Of a stretch of DNA of 64,000 nt, positions 44,966 to 52,482 are shown piece by piece; the first letter of the stretch is position 1, and each line of letters opens with the position of its first letter. Origin of the DNA: Polyangiaceae bacterium. Its GTDB lineage: Bacteria > Myxococcota_A > Polyangia > Polyangiales > Polyangiaceae. A program made the position numbers and the translations under genes. Under the pieces are notes generated by a model, which was given only the letters and a program-made list of their open reading frames with translations, did not search any database and had not been told where the DNA came from. The stretch covers positions 62,001 to 126,000 of the forward strand of contig JADLFU010000011.1 in assembly GCA_020849655.1 (NCBI GenBank), in the 5' to 3' direction.

Positions 44966-46997
44966 CGCGCTCGCTCGCGCGGGGGTCGCGCTCGCTCTCT
45001 CCGCCGCCCGCGCCTGGGCCGACGACGTCACCGTGACCGCGAGCGCGCCCGACCGCGCGCCAGGCAGCGTGGCGGTGACGGCCAGCGAGGGGCGCCGGGT
45101 GGCGGGGGCGGGCCGTGATCCGCTGCGCGCGGTCGAGAGCCTTCCAGGCGTCGGGCGCGCGTCGTTCGACGGAGGAAGGATCGTCCTCTGGGGCGCCGCG
45201 GCGTCCGACTCGCGCGTGCTCGTCGACGGCGTCGAGATCCCACGGCTCTACCACCTCGGCGGGTTCCGCACGGTGATCGGGGGCGACCTCGTCGGCGGTC
45301 TGACGCTGACGCCGGGCGGGCAGGGGGCGGCCTACGGGCGCGGCACGGGCGGGGTGCTCGTCGTGCGCACGGCGCCGCTCCCGCGTGACGGCTGGCACGG
45401 CAGCGCGCAGCTGGACCTGCTCGACACCTCGGTCGCCGCGAGCGCGACGCTCTTCGGTCGCAGGCTCTCGGTCCACGCGGCCGCGCGCGAGGGGCACCTC
45501 GACCGCGTGGCGGGCGCGGTGGCGCCTGACGAGGTCGCCGACGCCGTGCCCTTCCCGCGGTACAGCGATCGTCAGGCGAAGCTCTCCCTCTCTCTCGGCG
45601 AGGAGGAGACGCTCGATCTCGTGTGGCTGCAGGCGCGCGACGCCTTGGCGCGCGCCGTCGACGCCGCGAGCGCCACGACCGCGCGGCGCGAGCGGCGCGA
45701 GGACGGCTTCGATCGCGTCTGGCTGCGCTACTCGCGCGCGTACGACGACGGCGGCGCGGTCGAGCTCACGCCCTTCGTCGGGTGGGACACGCGCCTCGGC
45801 AGCTCGACCCGCGGGCTCGCGGGCGCCGGGCAGCAGGAACGATCATTCCGCTACGGCCTGCGCGCGTCGTCCTCGCTGCGCGTGTCGTCCAGCGTCGAGG
45901 CGCGCGTCGGCCTCGACGCGCAGGGCACCGCGTCGCGGCTCTCACGGTACGGCTCGCCGACGCTCCCGCCGAGAGAGGGCGACGTCGCCGTCTTCGGGCA
46001 GGCGCCGGGCGCCGACTTCGCGGTCGACGACTGGACCACCACGATCGTGGACGTCGCGCCGTACGTCGAGGTCGAGGCGCGCGTCGGTCAGCTCACGGTC
46101 ACACCGGGGATCAGGATCGACGGCTACCTCGTCGAGGGGAGCCGCGCCCTGCCGCGCGCGGGAGACGCGCCGGTCGCGGGGCTGTCCGAGTTCACGCCGG
46201 TCGTCGCGCCCCGGCTCGCCGCGTCGTGGACCGCTGGTCCGCGCGTCTCGTTCGGGGTCGCCGCGGGCCTGTACCACCAGCCGCCCGACCCGCTCGATCT
46301 CAGCCCCGTCTTCGGCGCGCCTGCGCTCGGCGTGTCCCGCGCGCGTCACCTCGCGCTAAGCTCGGTTGCGCAGCTCACGCCGCTCGTGTCGCTGGACGTC
46401 ACGGTGTTTCATGAGTCACAGGACCGCCTGGCGGTCCGCTCGCGGCGGGCCTCTCCGCTCGTCGGGCAGGCGCTCACCCAGGAGGGAGAGGGGCGCGCGT
46501 ACGGCGTCCAGACGCTCCTGCGTCGCGCGCGGCGTCGCGGCGTCTTCGGGTGGCTCGCGCACACGGCGACCCGGAGCGAGCGGAGGCGCGTCGGCGACGC
46601 TCGCTACCGCCTGTTCGACGAGGATCGCGCGCACGTGCTCGCCGCGGTCGCGGGCGTCGAGCGCGGCCGGTGGAGCGTCGGCGTGAGGTTTCGCTACACG
46701 ACCGGCGCGCCGCGGACGCCGGTCGTCGGATCGTTCTACGAGACCACGACCGGCCAGCACCAGCCGGTGTTCGGTCAGCTGAACAGCGCTCGCCTCCCGG
46801 ATTTTCAGCAGCTGGATCTCCGGGTCGAGCGCGCGATCATCGACGGCCAGCTGAGGGCGTACGTCTACGCCGACGTGCTGAACGTGACCTTTCGCCAGAA
46901 CGTCGAGGAGTGGGTGTACAGCGCCGACTACCGCCGCCGCGGCGAGCTGCACGGGATGCCGCTGCTCGCGGTGGTGGGCGCGAGGATCGAGCGATGA
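44955..46997 (+). CDS. TonB-dependent outer-membrane receptor
   Basis: A 680-residue receptor. A signal peptide (ALALSAARAWADD) precedes the plug domain: DPLRAVESLPGVGRASFDGG, ILWG-type region and VLVDGVEIPRLYHLGGFR, TPGGQGAAYGRGTGGVLVV. The barrel extends from ~residue 140 to the end and has the late LRAYVYADVLNVTF and final arginine. A TonB box is not obvious; DDVTVTASAP near the N-terminus resembles the usual 'VTVTA' start of such receptors. The gene overlaps the previous by 11 bases. Its substrate is presumably the ligand sensed by the divergent HTH/PBP regulator. Confidence 0.85.
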   Translation: MSPSALARAGVALALSAARAWADDVTVTASAPDRAPGSVAVTASEGRRVAGAGRDPLRAVESLPGVGRASFDGGRIVLWGAAASDSRVLVDGVEIPRLYHLGGFRTVIGGDLVGGLTLTPGGQGAAYGRGTGGVLVVRTAPLPRDGWHGSAQLDLLDTSVAASATLFGRRLSVHAAAREGHLDRVAGAVAPDEVADAVPFPRYSDRQAKLSLSLGEEETLDLVWLQARDALARAVDAASATTARRERREDGFDRVWLRYSRAYDDGGAVELTPFVGWDTRLGSSTRGLAGAGQQERSFRYGLRASSSLRVSSSVEARVGLDAQGTASRLSRYGSPTLPPREGDVAVFGQAPGADFAVDDWTTTIVDVAPYVEVEARVGQLTVTPGIRIDGYLVEGSRALPRAGDAPVAGLSEFTPVVAPRLAASWTAGPRVSFGVAAGLYHQPPDPLDLSPVFGAPALGVSRARHLALSSVAQLTPLVSLDVTVFHESQDRLAVRSRRASPLVGQALTQEGEGRAYGVQTLLRRARRRGVFGWLAHTATRSERRRVGDARYRLFDEDRAHVLAAVAGVERGRWSVGVRFRYTTGAPRTPVVGSFYETTTGQHQPVFGQLNSARLPDFQQLDLRVERAIIDGQLRAYVYADVLNVTFRQNVEEWVYSADYRRRGELHGMPLLAVVGARIER

Positions 46998-47863
46998 GGC
47001 GCGGCGTGGCGTGCGTCGTCCTGTTGGCCGCGTGCCGTCCGGAGCTCGGGCCCCCCGACTCGCTGGTCACGCGTGAGCGCGTCATCGCCGTCATCGCAGA
47101 GCCGCCGGAGTCGGGGCCGGGCGAGGCGGTCGCGTACCGTGCGGTCGTCGCGAGCCCCTCCGGGCCCGTCGACGGCGCCGCGGCGACCTGGGGGTTCTGC
47201 GCGACGCCGAAGCCGCTGACCGACAACAACCTCGTGGCCTCGGCGTGCCTCGTCGACGCGAGGCCGATCGCGGATCCGGCGCGGGCGGAGACGCCGCGCG
47301 ACGCGTGCAGATCGTTCGGCCCGGATCCACCCCCCGGGGGGCTGCGCCCGCGCGATCCGGACGTGACGGGAGGCTTCTATCAGCCCGTCCGCGTGGCGCT
47401 GGGAGCGGAACGAGCGTTCCGCCTGCAGCGGGTGTCGTGCTCGCTGCCGAGCGCGCCGCTCGACGTCGCGGTGGCGTTCGCGGCGGCGTACCGCCCGAAC
47501 GAGCGCCCCGTGGTGCGCGAGCTGTCGCTCACCGCCGAGGGCGCGCCGATCGCGCCTGGAGACCGCGTCCCCGGCGGCGCCACGATCGGGCTCCGCGTGA
47601 GCTGGGACGCGTCCGCCGAGGAGCCGTACGTCGTCTACGATCCTGTCGCGCGCGCCCTCTCCGGGCGCACGGAGGCGCTCGCGGTGACCTGGTTCGTCTC
47701 CGGCGGAGAGGTCGCGGACGAGGTGACCGGCGGCGCTGCGGCTCACTCGAGCGAGACGTCGTGGCGCGCGCCCGCCGCGGGGCGCGCCTGGGTGTGGGCC
47801 GTCCTGCGCGACGAGCGAGGAGGCGTCGACGCCGCCGTGGCGGAGGTCGACGTCGCGCGCTGA
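46994..47863 (+). CDS. Lipoprotein, last gene of the TonB/porin operon
   Basis: A 289-residue lipoprotein (VACVVLLAACRPE lipobox). It is beta-rich with the Ig-like pattern PGGATIGLRVSWDASAEEPYVVYDP and a Cys-containing middle (WGFCATPKPL, ACLVDARPI, RDACRSFG). No family was recognised. ATG 46994 overlaps the TonB receptor stop by four bases, so it belongs to that operon and is probably a surface partner of the receptor. Confidence 0.68.
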   Translation: MRRGVACVVLLAACRPELGPPDSLVTRERVIAVIAEPPESGPGEAVAYRAVVASPSGPVDGAAATWGFCATPKPLTDNNLVASACLVDARPIADPARAETPRDACRSFGPDPPPGGLRPRDPDVTGGFYQPVRVALGAERAFRLQRVSCSLPSAPLDVAVAFAAAYRPNERPVVRELSLTAEGAPIAPGDRVPGGATIGLRVSWDASAEEPYVVYDPVARALSGRTEALAVTWFVSGGEVADEVTGGAAAHSSETSWRAPAAGRAWVWAVLRDERGGVDAAVAEVDVAR

Positions 47864-47902
47864 CGGCACAGCGCCCCTGCGGCCCGTGGTAGGAGGGCCG
47901 CG

Positions 47903-49651
47903 ATGTCGATCGATCCTCGCGCGACCTTCGCTTTCCAGGGGGGCGTCGGCTCCTACACCGAGATCGCCGTCCGCGGCCTCGTCGCGGACGGCGGCGCCAC
48001 GACGGGCCACGCGACGTACGACGACGTCGTCGCCGCGGTCGTCGCCGGGCGCGCGCGCTACGGCGTGCTGCCCGTCGAGTACACCGTCGTCGGGACGCTG
48101 GAGGACGCCTACGATCTGCTGGCGTCCGGCGAGATCGTCCCCGTGGCCGAGCTCATCGGGAAGGTCGAGCACTGCCTCGTCGCGCCTCCGGGTGCGACGA
48201 CGGCGACGCTGCGGGAGGTGCTCTCGCACCCGGTCGCGCTCGCGCAGTGCGAGGGCCTCTTCGCGCGGCTCCCTGCGGCGCGCGCCATCGCGTTCAGCGA
48301 TCCCGCGCTCGCGGCGCGCGAGGTGGCGGAGCGGGCGGACGCGTCCCGCGGCGCGATCGCGAGCGCCGCCGCCGCCGAGGCGTTCGGCCTCGTCGTGCTC
48401 GAGCGGGACGTCGCGGACGAGCGCGCGTCGTACACGCGGTACCTCGTCGTCGAGCGCGCGCCGCGGCCGGGCACGCCGCCCTCCCCGCGCGCCGACGCTC
48501 CGCAGAAGACGCTCCTGTCGCTGTCGCCCGACGCGAGGAGCGGCGGGATCGCGGCGGTGCTCGGGGAGCTCTCCCACGCCGGCGTGCGCGTCGAGAAGCT
48601 CGTCTCGCGCCCCCGGCCCGGCGTCTCGTGGGAGGACGTGCTCTACGTCGAGCTCGACGGCGCCGCGGAGGACGCGGTCGTCGCCGACGCGCTCTCGCGC
48701 GTGCGAGGCAAGTGCAGCTGGTTCCGCGTCCTCGGGAGCTTCCTCCGTGCGGCGCGCCCCACGCCGCCGCCGTCCGCGCCGCCGCCGCCGCCGGCTCGTG
48801 AAGTGCGTGAGGTTCCACCGTTGCCTCCCGCCGCGCGCAACTACCCGCGCGCGGCGCGCCAGGCGCGGTCGGAGCCGACGATCGTGCGGGTCGGCGACGT
48901 CGAGCTGGGCGGTGACACGTTCGTGGTCGCCGCGGGCCCGTGCTCCGTCGAGACGGTGGAGCAGATCGAGGGCGTCGCCGAGCACGTCCGTCGCGCGGGC
49001 GCGCGGCTGCTCCGCGGCGGCGTGTTCAAGCCGCGCACCAACCCCTACAGCTTCCAGGGGCTGGGCTACGAGGGGCTGCGCATCATGAAGGCGGCGGGCG
49101 AGCGCGCGGGCCTGCCGATCGTCACCGAGGTGATGGCGCCGTCGCAGGTCGATCCGGTCGCGGCCGTCGCGGACATGCTGCAGATCGGCGCGCGCAACAT
49201 GCAGAACTTCGATCTCTTGCGGGCGGTCGGGCGCACGCACCGCCCCGTGCTGCTGAAGCGCGGGCTCGCTGGCACGATCGACGAGCTGCTCGCAGCCGCC
49301 GAGTACATCCTGTCCGAGGGCAACCAGGCGGTGGTCCTGTGCGAGCGCGGCATCCGCACGTTCGAGACGGCGACGCGCAACACGCTCGATCTGTCGGCGG
49401 TGCCCGTGCTCCGCGAGCGGACGCACCTGCCCGTCGTCGTCGATCCGTCGCACGGCGTAGGCGTCCGGCGCTGGATCCGCCCGCTCTGCCGCGCCGCCAA
49501 GGTCGTCGGCGCGCACGGCATCCTCATCGAGGTGCACCCCGATCCGCCTCGGAGCGTGAGCGACGCCGAGCAGGCGCTCTCGTACGATGATTTCTCGCGG
49601 ATCATGGGCGATCTGCGCGAGCTCGGCGGCGACGCCGTGTACCCGGCGTGA
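47903..49651 (+). CDS. Prephenate dehydratase-ACT-DAHP synthase fusion
   Basis: A 582-residue aromatic-pathway fusion. Residues ~1-190 are prephenate dehydratase: FQGGVGSYTEIAV and SYTRYLVV (the catalytic Thr of the TRF/Y motif), but the substrate loop reads PVEYTVVGT, with Tyr for the usual Asn. Residues ~200-285 are an ACT-like domain whose phenylalanine motif ESRP is VSRP. A Pro-rich linker (~285-315) leads to a type I-beta DAHP synthase: AAGPCSVET, GGVFKPRTNPYSFQG, IGARNMQNF, LLKRGLAGT, CERGIRTFE and DPSHGVG, all intact. There is no chorismate mutase domain. The first pathway step and a phenylalanine-branch step are thus in one chain. Start ATG 47903. Confidence 0.88.
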   Translation: MSIDPRATFAFQGGVGSYTEIAVRGLVADGGATTGHATYDDVVAAVVAGRARYGVLPVEYTVVGTLEDAYDLLASGEIVPVAELIGKVEHCLVAPPGATTATLREVLSHPVALAQCEGLFARLPAARAIAFSDPALAAREVAERADASRGAIASAAAAEAFGLVVLERDVADERASYTRYLVVERAPRPGTPPSPRADAPQKTLLSLSPDARSGGIAAVLGELSHAGVRVEKLVSRPRPGVSWEDVLYVELDGAAEDAVVADALSRVRGKCSWFRVLGSFLRAARPTPPPSAPPPPPAREVREVPPLPPAARNYPRAARQARSEPTIVRVGDVELGGDTFVVAAGPCSVETVEQIEGVAEHVRRAGARLLRGGVFKPRTNPYSFQGLGYEGLRIMKAAGERAGLPIVTEVMAPSQVDPVAAVADMLQIGARNMQNFDLLRAVGRTHRPVLLKRGLAGTIDELLAAAEYILSEGNQAVVLCERGIRTFETATRNTLDLSAVPVLRERTHLPVVVDPSHGVGVRRWIRPLCRAAKVVGAHGILIEVHPDPPRSVSDAEQALSYDDFSRIMGDLRELGGDAVYPA

Positions 49652-50619
49652 GCCTTCGCGCCCTCGCCGCCGCCGCGCTCGCGCTCTCGATGAGCGGCTG
49701 CTGCTGCGGGCGCCCGTCGACGCGCCTCTCGCCGTGCCGGACGCGCTCGACGTCGACGACGACCTACGACGCCGCCGCGACCGCGGCGTGCCGCGGATCG
49801 TCCACCGCCACGTGTCGATCCTGCTGCCTCGCGCGGGGCGCGAACGTCGCCGTCCCGTCGCGATCGAGCTGCAGCTGCCTCCGCAGGACGCCGTAAGCCG
49901 ACGCGCGCGAGCGGGAACACCTCGACGTCGACGCCGGGGCTGGTGAGGGCGCTCACGGGCGGCGCGTCGACCGGCACGCCCGCGGCGTCGAGCAGCGACT
50001 GCTCGAGCGAGACGACGCGCGCCTCGTGCAGCGGATACGGCGTGTGGTGCACGCGCCCGGAGAGCAGCGCGCCCCGGCGCTCGGCGTACAGGAGGTACCG
50101 CTCGGCGAAGAAGTGCGTCAGCGTGCCCGGCGTCGCGTGGCCGATCGACGGGCCGATCTCCCACTCGACGGCGAGATCGGCGGGGCGGCGCCCGGGCGGC
50201 AGGCGCCGCGAGCGGTAGCGCACCGCCTGCTGGTCGCGCGCGAGCGACATCTCCGCGCGGAAGTACGGCAACGACCACCCGACGCGCGCGCCGACGACCG
50301 CCGCCGTGCTCGCGGCGTCGAGGCTGAGGAAGTACACGCCGGGATCGCGCCCGCGGCGGTGCACGTAGGTCCGCACGTTCGTCTCGTGAAACGCGAACGA
50401 CAGCGCCTCCGGCAGCCACGCCGGCCGCACGCCCTCCATCGTGAACGGGACCAGCCCGACGTACGCGCGGCCCTCGAACGTGTCGACCTCCAGCCCGCGC
50501 GGCACGAGCGCGCGCAGCCGCGCGACGTCGACCTCCCAGTGGAGGAAGAGCAGCGTCCGCCAGCGATGAAACCCCTGCGGCGGCCCCTCCGGGCGGCGCG
50601 CGGACGCGAGGCGATCCAC
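49066..50619 (-). CDS. DUF2071 (YqjF-like) protein with unresolved 3' end
   Basis: The conserved DUF2071 part covers ~242 codons from GTG 50619 to about 49893: TLLFLHWEVDVARLRALVP, FEGRAYVGLVPFTMEGVR, FHETNVRTYVH, YFLSLDAAS and a final VDVEVFPLARV, where relatives normally stop. Here the frame stays open for another ~275 codons of Arg/Ala-rich text with poor third-position GC, antisense to the DAHP synthase gene, to a stop at 49066. The real C-terminus is therefore probably near 49890, or the gene is frameshifted in the CG run at 49897-49914. DUF2071 function is unknown. It starts one base after the stop of the HtrA-like gene. Confidence 0.62.
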   Translation of the reverse strand: MDRLASARRPEGPPQGFHRWRTLLFLHWEVDVARLRALVPRGLEVDTFEGRAYVGLVPFTMEGVRPAWLPEALSFAFHETNVRTYVHRRGRDPGVYFLSLDAASTAAVVGARVGWSLPYFRAEMSLARDQQAVRYRSRRLPPGRRPADLAVEWEIGPSIGHATPGTLTHFFAERYLLYAERRGALLSGRVHHTPYPLHEARVVSLEQSLLDAAGVPVDAPPVSALTSPGVDVEVFPLARVGLRRPAEAAAARSRRDGDVRAPREAAGSTRGGGRSAARRGRGGVVGRRRRRARPARREARRRAPAAAAAHRERERGGGEGAKAHAGYTASPPSSRRSPMIREKSSYESACSASLTLRGGSGCTSMRMPCAPTTLAARQSGRIQRRTPTPCDGSTTTGRCVRSRSTGTADRSSVLRVAVSNVRMPRSHRTTAWLPSDRMYSAAASSSSIVPASPRFSSTGRCVRPTARKRSKFCMLRAPICSMSATAATGSTCDGAITSVTIGRPARSPAAFMMRSPS

Positions 50620-50620
50620 G

Positions 50621-51730
50621 TCAGCGACCGGGCGCGGGGCGCAGGATCGCCGTCACCTCGCGGAACTTCCCGTTGAACACGAGCAGGCGCACGCGATCCC
50701 CGACGCCCTTCGCGGCGACGGCGCGGGACAGGGCCTCGGGCGACGCGACCGGCGCGTCGTCGACGGCGACCACGACGTCGCTCTTCGCGCGATCGGGCCC
50801 GCCCTTCAGCCCGGCCTCGTCCGCGGGGCCCTCCGACGAGACGCTGACGACGCGCACGCCCGGGATGCCCCCCGCGCGATCGGCCGCACCCTGGATGCCG
50901 AGCCACGGCGCGGGCTGCACCGCCGACTCGGGGACCGTCCGCAGAAACGACCTCAGCGCGTCGGTCGGGACGCCGATCGGCGCCGGCGCGCACGGGCCCT
51001 TCTCCACCGGCGCGCACGCGCGCGCGAGCACGCCGAGCACCTCGCCGTCGTCGTCGACGATCGGGCTCCCGAGCTCCTTCGGCGAGAGGCGCGTGCCGAC
51101 GTCGAACACGTCCCGGAGCACGTGATCGTCGCCCCCGAGGAAGCTCTTGCGCCCGCGCAGGACCAGCGACGCCGGCTGCGCCTTGCCCTTGCCGGGCGTG
51201 AAGGAGCGCAGGTGGACGCCCTGCTTCAGCGCGTCCTCGCTCGACGCCGAGAGCCCCTCGGGCCACTTGCCGAGCTGCGGGACGAGCAGCGCGAGATCCC
51301 ACACGCGGTCGGTGTGGCCCACCTTCGCCTGCGACACGCTGCCGTCGGCGTAGCGGACGTCGAGGCCGTTGCCGTCGCCGAGCGAGGAGAGCGCGGCGAC
51401 GACGCGGCCGTCGTCCTTCAGCGCCGTGCCGAGGCCGAGCACCTCGCCGCCGCGCTCGATCGTGACGACGCCCCGCCGCGCGCGCTCGACCGGAGACTCC
51501 TTGGATTTGTCGGATTTCGCAGCCTTGTCGGGCTTGTCAGCTTTGTCCGGGGCGACGTCGACGGAGAGCTTGCCCCCCGAGAGCGCGATCGTGGCCTTCT
51601 GCTTGTCGAGCGGGGGGAGCTTCGGCGCGGCGAGCGCCGGGCCCGCGCAGGCGACGAGCGTGGCGAGCGCGAGCACGGAGGAGCGGAGCGTCGTCGGCAC
51701 GGACGCAGGATAGCGCGCGTCGGGCGTCAT
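50621..51730 (-). CDS. Degenerate HtrA/trypsin-like protein with PDZ domain
   Basis: A 369-residue secreted protein: signal peptide (ALATLVACAGPALAAP), a Lys/Asp-rich linker (KADKPDKAAKSDKS), a trypsin-like fold (~80-250) and a PDZ domain (~265-365; WLGIQGAADRAGGIPGVRVVSVSSEGP, kept short here). The catalytic Asp region is present (WDLALLV), but the His site reads VVAALSSLGDG in place of the usual VTNxHV and the Ser site reads KELGSPIV in place of GNSGGPLV, so both His and Ser appear lost. It is probably a binding or chaperone-like pseudoprotease. ATG 51730 is favoured by GAGGG upstream; GTG 51700 is an alternative. Confidence 0.75.
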   Translation of the reverse strand: MTPDARYPASVPTTLRSSVLALATLVACAGPALAAPKLPPLDKQKATIALSGGKLSVDVAPDKADKPDKAAKSDKSKESPVERARRGVVTIERGGEVLGLGTALKDDGRVVAALSSLGDGNGLDVRYADGSVSQAKVGHTDRVWDLALLVPQLGKWPEGLSASSEDALKQGVHLRSFTPGKGKAQPASLVLRGRKSFLGGDDHVLRDVFDVGTRLSPKELGSPIVDDDGEVLGVLARACAPVEKGPCAPAPIGVPTDALRSFLRTVPESAVQPAPWLGIQGAADRAGGIPGVRVVSVSSEGPADEAGLKGGPDRAKSDVVVAVDDAPVASPEALSRAVAAKGVGDRVRLLVFNGKFREVTAILRPAPGR

Positions 51731-51882
51731 GCCCGTCCCTCGTTAGCAAGCGGCCGGCCGCGGCGGGCCGGGGTGCAAGGTGGCCGGGGGGGCGCGCGTT
51801 GTGTCCCCGCGCGCCGTGGAGAATCTCGGTCACAAAGGCCCGGGACCCGGCCACGGGGCAGACAGAGGCGAGAAGCTCGGCG

Positions 51883-52482
51883 ATGCTGGCGATAGGGACG
51901 ACGGCCTTGAAGGTCACAGACGAACTCGGACCGGGCGTTCACGGTGGCGATGCCGCCGCGAGCATCGAGCGGGCCATCACGCGGGGCGAGCATCGAGACG
52001 CCCTCGCGCGAGCGGCGCGCGCCTACGGTCCCTCGCTGGGGCGCCTGTGCATGGCCTACATGGGCTCACAGGCCGAGGCGGAGGAGCTGGTGCAGGAGAC
52101 GCTGATCTCCGCCTACGACGCCTTTCCACAGTACCGGGGAGAGGGATCGGTCAAGGCGTTCCTGTACGGGATCGCGCGGCGCACCTGCGCGAGGGCGCTC
52201 GAGAAGCGCGCCCGCCGAGACGCTCGCCTGCGGCTCGTCGGCGACGACGGCGCGGGGGAGGACGCGTCGGTCGACGCCATCGCGCGGCAGGACGCGCGAC
52301 GGGCCCGCGCCGCGCTCGCCGAGCTCCGGCCGACGGAGCGCGAGGCGATCTTGCTGAGGTTCGAGGGAGAGCTGTCGTTCCGCGAGGTCGCCGAGGCGTG
52401 CGGCTGCGACGAGCCCGCGGCGCGCAAGCGGGTCTCCCGGGCGATCACCAGGCTGCGTGAGCTGATGGGCGAGGAGTCGTGA
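51883..52482 (+). CDS. ECF-type RNA polymerase sigma factor
   Basis: A 199-residue sigma factor. Region 2 shows EAEELVQETLISAYDAFPQYRG and KAFLYGIARRTCARALEK; region 4 shows LRPTEREAILLRFEGELSFREVAEACG and AARKRVSRAITRLRE, the HTH that binds -35. There is an unusual ~45-residue N-terminal extension before region 2. ATG 51883 is the first reasonable start in a 152 bp upstream gap. Its stop overlaps the GTG of the next gene, which begins with a zinc-finger anti-sigma domain, so the two are a sigma/anti-sigma pair. Confidence 0.88.
   Translation: MLAIGTTALKVTDELGPGVHGGDAAASIERAITRGEHRDALARAARAYGPSLGRLCMAYMGSQAEAEELVQETLISAYDAFPQYRGEGSVKAFLYGIARRTCARALEKRARRDARLRLVGDDGAGEDASVDAIARQDARRARAALAELRPTEREAILLRFEGELSFREVAEACGCDEPAARKRVSRAITRLRELMGEES

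Noticed and set aside
49648-49896. 82-codon plus-strand frame with a lipobox-like start overlapping the DAHP synthase stop
   Set aside because: After ~25 codons it becomes Ser/Thr/Cys low complexity, and another frame looks more coding. It overlaps the probable C-terminal region of DUF2071. Not supportable as a gene; the stretch 49652-49892 is left unassigned.
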